Part shown: piece after piece, positions 1 through 9,698 of the stretch | Numbering within the stretch: the first letter of the stretch is position 1 | Layout of the letters: every line of letters begins with the position of its first letter | NCBI GenBank assembly: GCA_964019335.1 | Contig: OZ025733.1 | Location: 127,001-191,000, forward strand | DNA: 64,000 nt | From: Diplonema japonicum | Taxonomy: Eukaryota > Euglenozoa > Diplonemea > Diplonemida > Diplonemidae | Direction of reading: 5' to 3' | Notes under the pieces: model-generated | Told to the model about the DNA's origin: nothing | Databases searched by the model: none | Seen by the model: only the letters and a program-made list of their open reading frames with translations | Position numbers and translations under genes: made by a program

Positions 1-383
1 TTTTTTGTGTTTTATTAGGTCTTCTCTTTCTTCACACAGGGGATGATTTCATTCTTTCTTGGTGGAGTGCCCCCGAATTTTTTTTTTCTCGAAAACGCTC
101 AAAGTCCCCTTAGTTTTCAAAATGTTCAAAGCACCCCCCCCCCCCCCCCCCCCCCCCCCCTGCCGGCCACATTGGAGGACGGGTCAGTAACTTTTCTCAT
201 GATGACTTTTAGCATCTCAAACTAAGGGGTTGATTTAAAAAAAAAAAACTTTTTTTTATATGCTTTTGGGCCAAAAAAAGACAAAAAAAAAAAAAAAAAA
301 GGAAAGCCTGGGAGGGAGGGGAGAGAAAAGTGGAGGGAGGGGAGGGCGGGTGGTTAAGCGGAAAAAAAAAAACAAAAAAAAAA
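1..383. other. Intergenic start of window with C-run
   Basis: No gene is supported here. The stretch holds a long C-run (about 135-161) and, at about 88-140, a sequence (cttagttttcaaaatgttca) that matches in opposite orientation the minisatellite units near 5.7 kb. A-runs sit at 237-300 and directly before the ATG at 384. The short reading frames here are made of homopolymer translations. Confidence 0.6.
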
Positions 384-1148
384 ATGACTGAGTCAAAAGA
401 AACGGAAGCACCAACACAGGCGGCATCGCCGGAGCAGAAGCAACAAGGGAAGCAAACCCAGCTGTTTGGGTGGATGGGCAGCACCATGTCGCAAGCTCTG
501 AACGCGGTAGGCGGTGCGTTGGGTGACCTCGTGGATGATGTAGAAGACACGCTGGATGAGGTTATGGGGACGAAAGCAGAGACGCCAAAGAAACCTCCAA
601 CACCAACACCAACACCCACACCCACACCGAAAAAGGACGAAAAAGGAGAAACGACCCCATCACCACTAAAACGATTGCTGCAGAGCAGCCCTGTTGCACT
701 GTTCAAGACCCCCGATAAGCCCACCGTGGACGAAGCAGCAGTACTCGTCTCATCCTGGGAGGCCCCAGATCTAACACGACCTGATGGCACCTTCGACACC
801 TTCTATATTCTAATGGAAACAGAAATCGCGGTTGATGGTGAAATATCGCTGGAAACCTTGAAGCAAATGGGTACCTTATGCGCTTTCGACATTGTCCGGT
901 CTTCCACACAGGAAGATGCGGTTAGTATATTCAACAAGTTTATCGAGAAGTTGATTGCAATCGAGAGGCTGGCCGTGGTGACGCTTTCCTCTCCTCAGCA
1001 TTCTCCGGGGGAGAAGGTGGAGAAGGAAGAAGAGGACGGAGAGGCCCCACGGAGTCCCAAGTACGACGCGGTCACTCCTTTGACACAGCACACTGATGTT
1101 TTAAAAAGGGCGATGGCGGAGTTGCTGGACAAACAATTGCAGAAGTGA
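384..1148 (+). CDS. Hypothetical protein, PT-repeat linker
   Basis: 254 residues, no family recognised. The ATG at 384 directly follows an A-rich run, a pattern repeated at other genes here; the frame is open further upstream only through a poly-lysine-like stretch. Residues about 27-62 form a hydrophobic/amphipathic segment (FGWMGSTMSQALNAVGGALG) followed by acidic residues, which could be a membrane-associated helix. A PTPTPT linker lies at about 70-82, and the C-terminal half is a mostly helical region ending in a charged tail (KVEKEEEDGE). No signal peptide or clear membrane span is seen. Codon use looks genuinely coding compared with the surrounding homopolymer DNA. Function unknown. Confidence 0.7.
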   Translation: MTESKETEAPTQAASPEQKQQGKQTQLFGWMGSTMSQALNAVGGALGDLVDDVEDTLDEVMGTKAETPKKPPTPTPTPTPTPKKDEKGETTPSPLKRLLQSSPVALFKTPDKPTVDEAAVLVSSWEAPDLTRPDGTFDTFYILMETEIAVDGEISLETLKQMGTLCAFDIVRSSTQEDAVSIFNKFIEKLIAIERLAVVTLSSPQHSPGEKVEKEEEDGEAPRSPKYDAVTPLTQHTDVLKRAMAELLDKQLQK

Positions 1149-1185
1149 TTTTTTTTTTTTTTTTTCTTTTTTTTTTTAGGTAGAT

Positions 1186-1227
<42 letters not shown>

Positions 1228-1612
1228 GTACCAATCTCTGACCCAAAAAAAACTTTTTTTTCTTTCTTCTTTTTTATAATACCCGCCGAGACCCGGGTTT
1301 TAGAGATATGCAGCGTTATTTTTTTTATTTTTTATTTTCTTTCTTACGAATTTCTTTCTTCTTTCATAAAAAAAAAGGGGTCCTCCCCTCCCTCTCCTCA
1401 TAGCGAATCCCCCCTCCTTTCTTTTTTCATCAGAACAACTTTTTTTGTTATCTTTTTTTCTTATCCCCCCTCCCCGCTTGTCTTATAAAAAAAAACCCTG
1501 TCGTATTTTTTTTTTTCCCCACCCCTCCCCCTATTCTATTCTCATATTTTCTTTACGCAAGAAAAAAAAAAAATCGAGGGAAAAAAAAAAAAAAAAAAAA
1601 AATGCTCGAAAA
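1149..1612. other. Intergenic, T-rich then A-rich
   Basis: T-runs directly follow the stop codon; A-runs precede the next ATG. The motif GGTTTTAGAGATATG at about 1295-1310 recurs at 4538-4552. A five-codon upstream reading frame (ATG at 1602, TGA at 1614-1616) overlaps the start codons of the next gene. Confidence 0.6.
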
Positions 1613-3934
1613 ATGATGAAGCTTTGCCACTTAATTGTGTGGCTCGCATGTATAGGTCAGGTTTGCGATGGAAAGCCGGCCTTGTTGTACACATTTGAAC
1701 AGGGAGGCACGTCTGAGGGGAGGGAAAAGAACGATTTGGTACTGACCGGTGAGTGCGAGTCGCTGGGTGTATCGGGATCGTGCAACCCCGCCGAGAAAAT
1801 CGGCGACGGGGAGATGGAAACTACGGATGGAAGGGGGCTCCCTGCGGGCAACGAACGGTTCTCGCTCGGAATGTGGGTCAACATTGATACCTTTGGCAAC
1901 GAGTCAAAACCCCTCGCAACCCTCGGACCAATCGGCCCGAGCCAGCTCATAATCGGTGTCCACGACAATGGAGCACTCTACATCAACACGACAACTGAAA
2001 CGCTAACAACATCTATTCTACAAAATGCAACATGGTACTTTTTCGTGGCAAAGTACGACGGGCCGCCTTTGGACACGCTTACAATATACCAGGACTACAC
2101 GGATGTTTACTCCGCTGCTGTTCCCTTGAACTTTCCTGCTTTTAACAGTTTGAGTTTTCTGAAAGGCGGCGGTGCCGGGTGGGTCATATCAATGGACACA
2201 ATATCTCTTGAACCGCATCTCGAAGTCCCTCCGCAAGATGTGGCAACATGCTCCTTTGATACTTTCACGGAGACGGCAACTATAACTGAACCGATTACAA
2301 GAACGAAAACGTTTTCTGAATCATCGACAGTTACTTTATCGATTCCAACACCTACAGAAACATTGAACACAATGACACGGACGGGAACGGGAACAACAAC
2401 GAACTCCCATACGTTTTCCATGTCAGAAACAGCCACGTTGAACACGACGCCTACGGTGACGGTTACAAGGACAGAAACAGATTCGTTGTTGCCGCATGTT
2501 TCGTTTATTCTTGAGTACTCCGCGGCTCCTTTTCTCGTAGATGTCCTTGCGTTGATAGGGTTCGTAATTGCAATCGTAGCTGGGACAAGCGTCACACCAT
2601 GGCTTTTCGGGAAATTTTTGTTGATTACTGTGTCGTGTTCGGAAGATCTGCAGTCCCTCCCGTTTTTTTTGAACCCATTCGGGGTTAAGATACACGATTC
2701 AGATTTGATCGGGACGTTGACATGCTTGTTTGGGGTGTTGTTTGCCGTCAGCTTGCTGTCGTTCTCAGCCTCGTCGTGTTTTCTTTTACGAACGAATTTT
2801 GGGTCGAATTTGCTTCGCCGACAAGTTACCGGGATCTTCCCATCTCAGCTCATCACCGTTTATATATGGATCTACCCATCATGCGCGACTGTGTTTTTCA
2901 GAATACTGGCTGGATCGACGGATGCGTGGATGGTCGTTGCGGGGTTGGGGGGTATGTTTTTGTCGATTTACCCGCCGATTTCATGTGTTTTGCGTGTTCG
3001 AGAAAATCTGGCGTTGAAAAAAATGAGGTATCGTGTAGTGGCACCGCCTCGGGAAGGTGTTTACGTGTCGCTTCACGGGCAAGGGGAATGGGTCAGCATG
3101 GCGGAAGACGACGAAAAATGGCACGGTGCGCATCGGTACCATCCGTTAGTCCGCGCGTTCACCCCGAACAAGGCAGGGCTTGCGATCGGATTTGAATTCT
3201 TCACATTGTTCGTCTTATCTGCTGTCGTCTCTTTGCGATATTATGACTCGGCTCATTGTGCTTACATTAAGTACGGTTCTGCTGGTGTGCTTGCACTGTC
3301 TGCCTTGTTCATTTTTTTGGCGAAACCGTTTTGCAGGGTGAAAGACTGGGCTTTTTCGTCGGGTATGTTGCTAATGGGTTCGGTGTCGTGCGTCTTAATG
3401 GCGTTGGATGAAACGATGACTGCTGGGAGATGGGTTGTTACAAGCTGTTTGATAATCATTGTTTTATGGGGACTGGTCGATGTTGGGTGTTACATCGCAT
3501 TGATTTTTGACGGGAGCCGATCGTCGTTACAAGAACTGGAATGGGAGCCTTCTGAACAACCGGAAAATGTTTTGTATTCCTCTCGATCGGAGGGTGACGG
3601 GACCGGAGACAGGAGCCAATCGTCGCTTTCTTTTCCCATGCTTCCGATTAAAACCGGATCGGAGCCTTCTCCGGTGCTGCCTGTCACTACTCAGTCCTTG
3701 AATTTGTATGGTGGGCAGACAAGTTTCTTGGGAATTGCTAGGAAGAACACTTCGATGTCAAGGACTACTAGTAATTTGGAGTCGTTGGCACCTAGTTCGC
3801 CTTACAGAATGGGATGTGGTGTGTCCACGAATTCGTTTATGTTTCCTACGCCGAGGGCCACGCTTCCGAGGGTTGCGAGCAATTCTATATTTATGAACGG
3901 GACGATGAAGACGCATAGGAGCGATCTACTGTGA
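1613..3934 (+). CDS. LamG-like, mucin-stalk, multi-span membrane protein
   Basis: 773 residues. Two consecutive ATGs (1613, 1616) begin a clear signal peptide (MMKLCHLIVWLACIGQVCDG). Residues about 25-203 resemble a LamG/concanavalin-type sandwich (NERFSLGMWVNI, ATWYFFVAKYDG, LTIYQDYTDVY). A Ser/Thr-rich stalk with TxTxT patterns follows at about 213-291, as in glycosylated surface proteins. From about 296 to 633 there are roughly eight hydrophobic segments, then a 140-residue Ser-rich cytoplasmic tail. The order (secreted ectodomain, stalk, multi-span region, tail) resembles a surface receptor or adhesion protein, but I do not recognise the membrane domain, so a signalling role is only a guess. 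Domain calls are by eye. Confidence 0.85.
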   Translation: MMKLCHLIVWLACIGQVCDGKPALLYTFEQGGTSEGREKNDLVLTGECESLGVSGSCNPAEKIGDGEMETTDGRGLPAGNERFSLGMWVNIDTFGNESKPLATLGPIGPSQLIIGVHDNGALYINTTTETLTTSILQNATWYFFVAKYDGPPLDTLTIYQDYTDVYSAAVPLNFPAFNSLSFLKGGGAGWVISMDTISLEPHLEVPPQDVATCSFDTFTETATITEPITRTKTFSESSTVTLSIPTPTETLNTMTRTGTGTTTNSHTFSMSETATLNTTPTVTVTRTETDSLLPHVSFILEYSAAPFLVDVLALIGFVIAIVAGTSVTPWLFGKFLLITVSCSEDLQSLPFFLNPFGVKIHDSDLIGTLTCLFGVLFAVSLLSFSASSCFLLRTNFGSNLLRRQVTGIFPSQLITVYIWIYPSCATVFFRILAGSTDAWMVVAGLGGMFLSIYPPISCVLRVRENLALKKMRYRVVAPPREGVYVSLHGQGEWVSMAEDDEKWHGAHRYHPLVRAFTPNKAGLAIGFEFFTLFVLSAVVSLRYYDSAHCAYIKYGSAGVLALSALFIFLAKPFCRVKDWAFSSGMLLMGSVSCVLMALDETMTAGRWVVTSCLIIIVLWGLVDVGCYIALIFDGSRSSLQELEWEPSEQPENVLYSSRSEGDGTGDRSQSSLSFPMLPIKTGSEPSPVLPVTTQSLNLYGGQTSFLGIARKNTSMSRTTSNLESLAPSSPYRMGCGVSTNSFMFPTPRATLPRVASNSIFMNGTMKTHRSDLL

Positions 3935-4059
3935 AGAAAAAAGAGAAAAAAAAAAAAAAAAAAGAACGAAAAACGTTTCATAAAGAAAAAAAAAAAAAGT
4001 TTTTTTTTATTTTTGTTTTGGTTTGATTTTCCCCCATCTTCCCACACCCAGCTAAATCT

Positions 4060-4108
<49 letters not shown>

Positions 4109-4204
4109 TAAGAAATAAAACGGAAGGAGAGGAAAGGGGCTTTCCTTTCTGAAGAAAAAAAAAAAGTCGATCACGTCTTTTTTTTTCTTTTTTTTTTTGG
4201 CGGG

Positions 4205-4250
4205 CCGTTGCTAACCACTTCGTTCCTATCATAGTGATTTTTTTTTTTAT
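4205..4250. repeat. Dispersed short repeat, copy 1
   Basis: CCGTTGCTAACCACTTCGTT followed by a near-identical CTATCATAGTGA and a T-run. The partner is at 8354-8400. Confidence 0.65.
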
Positions 4251-4480
4251 CGTACGGGGTCTTTCCCCCCCTATTTTTTTTCTTTTTTTTTTCCCCTATC
4301 TACGATATCGGAACATTTTTTTTACGCCTCATATTCTCTAAAACCCTGTTTAGCAGCTCCCTTTTGTGTCGGGAGGACACATGCTTTTTTGAACTACGGC
4401 TGCAGTGAACTCTTTTCTTTTTCTTCTTTTTTGCGCATTTCCGGAAGGGATGGAATTCTTCACGATTGTACGCTGGAGTC

Positions 4481-4518
4481 TTTGGAAAGATTTTCCCGCA
4501 GCGAAAATCCTTTCCAAA
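4481..4518. repeat. Short strong hairpin
   Basis: TTTGGAAAGATTTTC at 4481-4495 pairs with GAAAATCCTTTCCAAA at 4503-4518, with one bulged base, around the loop CCGCAGC. The flanks are not homopolymeric, so this is not a low-complexity accident. It may be part of a small structured RNA or a mobile-element remnant; nothing identifies which. Confidence 0.6.
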
Positions 4519-4552
4519 ATCCCACCTGGAGAAACAGGTTTTAGAGATATGG

Positions 4553-4592
<40 letters not shown>

Positions 4593-5626
4593 ACACACAC
4601 ACTTTGTTATTGTAATTGTCAAAAGAAAGAGGGGAGAAAAAAAAAAGAAGAAGGGAACAAAAAAAAATTTTTTCTATTTTTATTTTATTATTCTTTTGGA
4701 AAGTCGCACGACTAGCTGGTGGGTGCGAAAACGTATAAAAAATATTTTTGTCTTGTTTGGGCAGGGGGGGGGGGGGGGCGGTACAAAAAAAATCTCTTTC
4801 TCTTGACAAGAAAGAAGAACACTCCCCCCCCCCCCCCCCCCCATTCCTTTTTGGAGAAATAATACTCATAAGATTCAAAAAAGGGGGTCGTTTCTTAAAG
4901 GTTTTTTGTTCTTAACCCTCGTGTTGTGATAATTTTTTTTTACCTTTGGCAAAAAAAAAAAAAGGTCCCTGAGAAATCTTTTTCTCTACCCCCTACACAG
5001 ACACGTACAAAGCTTGGGCAACCAGGTAAAGCAATTCAAAACACTTCCATCTCACCTGGCAAGTCGAAACGGATGTGGAATTTGGCAGCAGGATGGTTCT
5101 CTCTCCCCCCCGCCCTCCCTCTCTTACTTTGTGTGACATATTTTTTTTTAAATAATAACTCCAAATGACCACAGGTTGGTTTACGTTGCCCACTTTTTCA
5201 AAAAAAAAAAAAGAGAAAAAAAAGAAGGGGAGGAAAAAAAGAGAAAAAGCCCTTTTCTCCTTCCCTTGCTCCTTTCCCTTATGTTTTTTTCTTTTTTTTT
5301 TAAGTACCACTTCTTTCTCTTTTTTGACTTTCAGGTAGGGGAAGGTTTTTTTTTTTTTTTTTTCTTCAAATGACCATCCACTTGTTTCTTGTACTAGGAG
5401 AAAAAGAATGTTACAAATAATCTCTTTGGAAAGGCTCGTGCGTGGAACTACCGTGAACAGGCACTGTAGTCGTGGGGGGGGGGGGGGGGGTTAAAGGGAC
5501 AAAAAAGTGACCTTAAAGTACAACTTTGCAACTCCCTGCCTATCTGAGCGAAACTCGTGTGTTTACCCTCCCAAAGGGGGGGGGGGGGGGGTGCAAGGGA
5601 GCAAAAAAAAAAAAAAGGGTAGAGTC

Positions 5627-5830
5627 CTAACTTGACCCCTAAGTTTCCAAAATGCTCAAAGTCCACCCCCAGGTTGGGCATTCTGAAAACTTAGGGGGGC
5701 CAGATTGGGCATTTTCGAAACCTAGGGGGCCCAGGTTGTGTATTTCCGAAACTAAGGGGTCCGGATTTGAACATTTTGAAAACCAAGGGGGTGGCTTTTG
5801 GACATTTCTCAAACTTAGGGGTCAAGTTAG
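5627..5830. repeat. Foldback minisatellite
   Basis: About five imperfect 31-38 bp units of the pattern TTGGGCATTTTCGAAACCTAGGGGG run from about 5672 to 5830. The left end (5627-5670, CTAACTTGACCCCTAAGTTT...) is an inverted copy of the right end (5787-5830, ...AAACTTAGGGGTCAAGTTAG), so the whole segment can fold back on itself. A related inverted unit lies near position 100. Confidence 0.75.
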
Positions 5831-5843
5831 CAGTTTTCTCAAG

Positions 5844-5885
<42 letters not shown>

Positions 5886-6060
5886 CAGCCGGAAAATACA
5901 TACTTATGTGTTTTGTTGTCTAAATTTAGAACTTTAATCTTTAAAAAAAAAAATAGAATAGACACGGTGTGGTGTGGCTGGACAATTAATGTTTTGGTGG
6001 GAGGAAATAAAAATCACCACCAATGACAGGTAAGAAAAAAAAAAAAGAAAAAAAAAAGAA

Positions 6061-6648
6061 CTATCCCCTCTCTTTTTCATTTTGAAACAAAAAGCGTGAA
6101 TTTGTCTGAAACTTTCTCCTCCTTTTCTTTTTTTTCTGAGGTGGTACTACAACAATGGTTTGAGGCAACAGTACCTCCCACGGCTCATCCCGCACGTCAT
6201 CCGATGGCTCTCTGCCCTTCATTGGGGCACGACAGGTGGACAGGTCTCCAGGCTTGAGCTGGCCATAGACTTCATTGCCACGGTGGGACTCTCGCCTTAG
6301 GCCGGGTGATAACGGCACTAGAACGCATCCACACCAGTAAGGGCATAGCGCCCCTCATTCCAGCTGCGTCAGTAGTTACTGTCCACTCCCTACGCACGTT
6401 GGGTTACTACAACAGCTCCGTAAGGGGGCTACTCCTCTAGACCGGTATTCGCCCCCCCGGTGACCCACCACATCCTTGAGAGACAACTGTACAACTATTG
6501 TGTTCTTACCAACTCGGTTGAGGGTTTTATACCTAAGGTACCGAGGAGGGTGAACGAGGGGCCGAAGGCCACACCACAGCAGAAAGGTTCGATCAAGAGA
6601 TAGATTGAGACTCTTCAGGCGTCCTGCCACATACCGCAGGTACCCTTA
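6061..6648 (-). pseudogene. Possible retroelement remnant (weak)
   Basis: A non-homopolymeric island of balanced composition. On the minus strand two broken reading frames (6648-6376 and 6318-6061) give peptides such as YLRYKTLNRVGKNTIVVQL, loosely like the SH3-like segment near the end of integrases in Ty3-type elements. No start codon, integrase core or reverse transcriptase is present and the frames are offset. The last 46 nt on the + strand (6615-6660) recur at 8974-9019, which supports a mobile origin. It could instead be a structured non-coding repeat. Confidence 0.3.
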
Positions 6649-6675
6649 AATGTCTCTTTTTTTTTTTTTTTTTCC
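6615..6675. repeat. Dispersed repeat tail, copy 1
   Basis: TCAGGCGTCCTGCCACATAC and the following bases through TTAAATGTCTC plus a T-run are repeated at 8974-9057. Confidence 0.8.
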
Positions 6676-7040
6676 TTCTTTCCTTCTCTCTCTCTCTCAC
6701 TCTTTGCTTCTAAACTTTTCTCCCCGTTTTGCTTTTTTTTTTTCTTCTTCTTATTCTTTTATATATAGTTCAATTGGTCCTCACTTTGTTTTTTTTTTTT
6801 TGTTTTTTTTTTTCAAATAAAGAAAAATATCTTTTTTTTTTCCCCCTTCTGGGTGTTCTTTCCCAAGATACTTTGTTTCAGTTACCACCACAGTGGTGAA
6901 AAGGGTAAAACCTTGCCCTGCCCGCACACGACTAGGGGCACCACCAACAATTGGGAACTGAGATAAATTTAATCGATGGATCTTTTTTTTTTTGGGGGGT
7001 GGGTAAAGTACTTATTTGACCCCAACTTTTCTAAGAGTTA

Positions 7041-7072
<32 letters not shown>

Positions 7073-7077
7073 CACAG

Positions 7078-7118
7078 TGAGCACCCCCATGCACACTGAA
7101 ATTTTATCGAGTTTTTTT
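7078..7118. repeat. Short repeat, TTATCGAG tail, copy 1
   Basis: GTGAGCACCCCCATGCACAC followed by TGAAATTTTATCGAG and a T-run. Related copies are at about 19064-19108 and 57393-57430. Confidence 0.65.
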
Positions 7119-7226
7119 TTTTTTTTTTTTTTTGTAACGGTGACTACCCTACAAGATTGACCCTAACTTTTTCGATTTTTTGAAGAAGCCACCGCTCGTT
7201 TTGTAGGGTGGGTACAAGTAATAGCT

Positions 7227-7440
7227 ATTTACTGCCAACAAGTAATGACTTTACCGTTACCTCGAGGTTCCGCATTTTACCGTCGAGGGCCCGCAGGGCC
7301 CGAGATGCGGAACCGAGAGGTCGGTAAAGCATTACTTGGCGGTAGGTAAGTGGTTTTATTTCACGACACGTTCGCAAAATACCACCGTTTCGCGTTAAAT
7401 AATGAGGCCCCTAGTGAGTGAAGAAAATGACGAAGAGTGA
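7227..7440. repeat. MITE-like hairpin element, copy 1
   Basis: The left arm (7227-7275, starting ATTTACTGCCAACAAGTAAT) pairs imperfectly with the right arm (7305-7350, ending GGTAGGTAAG) around a GC-rich core with GGGCCC palindromes. The downstream tail (7396-7440, AATGAGGCCCCTAGTGAGTG) recurs at 30276-30320. The element at 35808-36040 has the same layout. There is no coding capacity. Confidence 0.75.
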
Positions 7441-8353
7441 AATAAAAAAAAAAAAAAAACGGCGGTGTTCTGCCATATATCGTTGTGTTAAGCCGGTACC
7501 ACTTATTTTTTTTTTTCCTCTCCGAACGGGGCTCTTTAAGTTCATTAGTCCTACCCTCCGCACCACCCTTTCTTTCTTCTTTCTTTCTTTCTTTCTTTTC
7601 TTTCTTTTTTTTTTTTTTAAAGTTGTTGTTGTCCCTTCTTTTAACTCTCTCGTTCCCTCTCGGATACTTTGATGTGTCATTTTTTTTTTTTGTTCAAAAG
7701 TGTCTTTTTATTACCGCTCCATGGAGAGTAATATAAAACCACCTTTTTTCAGACGCGCATGAATGGACCAATGAGATTCCTTCTGTCCCTACCTACTGGC
7801 GAACCAGCAGTCAAGGGAACGGACTTGAAACTGTCAGCGGGGAAAGAAGACCCTGTTGTGTCCATGAGCTTCTCCGTTATGAAAAAAGAAGTAAACCCTA
7901 TATTTTTCCGTTTGTGGAATTGTTATTGTTCTCAACTTCCATAACCCTGCGTGGCGCAAATTCTGAAAAAGTGGCTTTGAAAAAAAAAAAAAAAAAAAGG
8001 GAATTGCCCTTTGACAAAAGTGTCCTGGTGTTTACAACTGGCACTTTTCCTTTCCTCCCCTCCCCCCTTTTTTTTTACCCACCATAACTGTGACCGGGGT
8101 GGCTGGCGACACGGGATTCTTGATATAGAACAAATGAAGAACGGGGGGAAGAAAAAAAAAAGAGAAAAAAATATCTCCGGATTTTTTTTTAATTTTTTTT
8201 TTTAAACCCGTGTGCGCATATTAAAAAAAAAAAATCCTTTTTTTTCCCCACACAGTCGACAAGGCTGTTTTGTACTAAAAAAAAAAGAAAAAAAGAAAAA
8301 AAAAAAGATTGTGGGTTTTTTTTTTATTTTATTTTATATATATGGGTCGTGCA

Positions 8354-8400
8354 CCGTTGCTAACCACTTCGTTTCCTAACACAGTGATTTTTTTTTTAAA
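8354..8400. repeat. Dispersed short repeat, copy 2
   Basis: Matches 4205-4250 almost base for base (one inserted T and two substitutions) and likewise ends in a T-run. Confidence 0.65.
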
Positions 8401-8973
8401 AAGATTTTTAGGGAAAGTAATTAGAGATCAAAGATTTTTTTTTTCTCCACGTTAGGCTTCAGAGACAACAAACTGTTCCTGTCCGCTCATCGAGTCCGGG
8501 GGGGGGGGGGGGGGTAAGTATTTTGGTCTCTGCGAGCGAACAAAAAAAAAAGGTTTTTTGATCTCTAAAAAAAAAAAAGAACTTTCTCCCATTTTCTTAT
8601 AGAACCGCGAGGGGGGGGGGGGGGGGAGGGGGTCGTTTTTTTTTGATCTGGGGTACGCATGTGAAAGATATTTGAAATCTGAGTTCATTACACTAAGAAT
8701 TAAGTGTTTTTAGTTTTTGGCCCTTTCTGCGCACCAATATGCCCGAGAGACATTTTATTTTGCATGAACAGATGAATTGTTGGTGCTAAAAAGAGTAGTG
8801 GTGGCATTGCTGGGCTTATCCTTCTACAGGTTAACCCCGGCTGTGCACAAACAACAATCAACCGACTCTTTTCTCCAAATTGGAAAAAAAAAAAAAAAAA
8901 AAAAAAATATCCTACTGCAGCGGCTTCAAATTAGAAAATTCGAGAAATGGGTTATAAATGGTTTTATTTCAGG

Positions 8974-9012
8974 TCAGGCGTCCTGCCACATACCGCAGGT
9001 ACCCTTAAATGT

Positions 9013-9057
<45 letters not shown>
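8974..9057. repeat. Dispersed repeat tail, copy 2
   Basis: About 46 nt identical to 6615-6660, again ending in a long T-run. The upstream parts are unrelated, so this is a truncated copy of an element whose conserved end is the T-run side. Confidence 0.8.
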
Positions 9058-9304
9058 CCCCCTTCTTCTTCCTTCTTTTTTTTCCACCTCCCCTTGTTCT
9101 TCGTTGTTATTAGGAGAGTTGGGCATTCGATTAACTTTTTTTTTTTTTTTCCCTTTCTTCCCTCTTTTCTACTCTCGTTTTCCCAAACTTTTCCGAAAAA
9201 AAACAACATGAGGAAGGTAGTTTTTTTTTTCTTTCTTCTTTTTGAATTTTTTTTTAAACTCTCTTTGATGCTAGCAGCGGAGAACTGTTGTTGGGAAAAA
9301 ACGC

Positions 9305-9339
<35 letters not shown>

Positions 9340-9698
9340 CGCAAATGAACAAAACAGGTTCGCGAAGCCGACAAAAAGCAAATAAAATGTGCTTTTTCTT
9401 CTTCTTTTTTTTTCCACTTCTTTTTATCTAATCTTTTATGTCCCCATATTTCTATACTATTTCCTTGAGTTTCTATTTTTTTTTTTCCCCCTGCCCCTTG
9501 CCCCCCGCCTCTTTTTTTTTTCTCCCTTTTCTTTTTCTCTGCCCCCCGCTCCTTGTTCCGTTTGCTTCTGTCCCCACAAAAAAAAAAGAACTTTTTTTTC
9601 AACACAAAAAAAAAAAAAATCTTATTATTTCGCTCCTAACAAAAAAAAAAAAAAAAAAAGGGAGGGGGAACACAAAAAAAAAAAAAAAAAAAAAAAAA

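Larger units (their letters stand above)
3935..9698. other. 5.8-kb gene-poor repeat-rich intergenic region
   Basis: No credible gene. It holds long homopolymer runs of all four bases (T at 4061-4104, G at 4765-4778 and 5477-5490, C at about 4825-4842, A at 5844-5882), a hairpin at 4481-4518, a foldback minisatellite (5627-5830), a possible retroelement remnant (6061-6648), a MITE-like hairpin (7227-7350) and two dispersed short repeats. Short open frames in it translate to poly-Lys/Phe/Pro and are not genes. Confidence 0.6.

Noticed and set aside
6580-6600. tRNA B-box-like AGGTTCGATCAAG
   Set aside because: No matching A-box or cloverleaf around it; likewise GGTTCGATATT near 28223.
7078-7140. 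T-runs as RNA polymerase III terminators
   Set aside because: T-runs are everywhere in this DNA, so they carry no evidence of a Pol III gene by themselves.
8964-9605. 213-codon minus-strand frame and overlapping + frames
   Set aside because: Pure homopolymer translation (poly-Lys/Phe).
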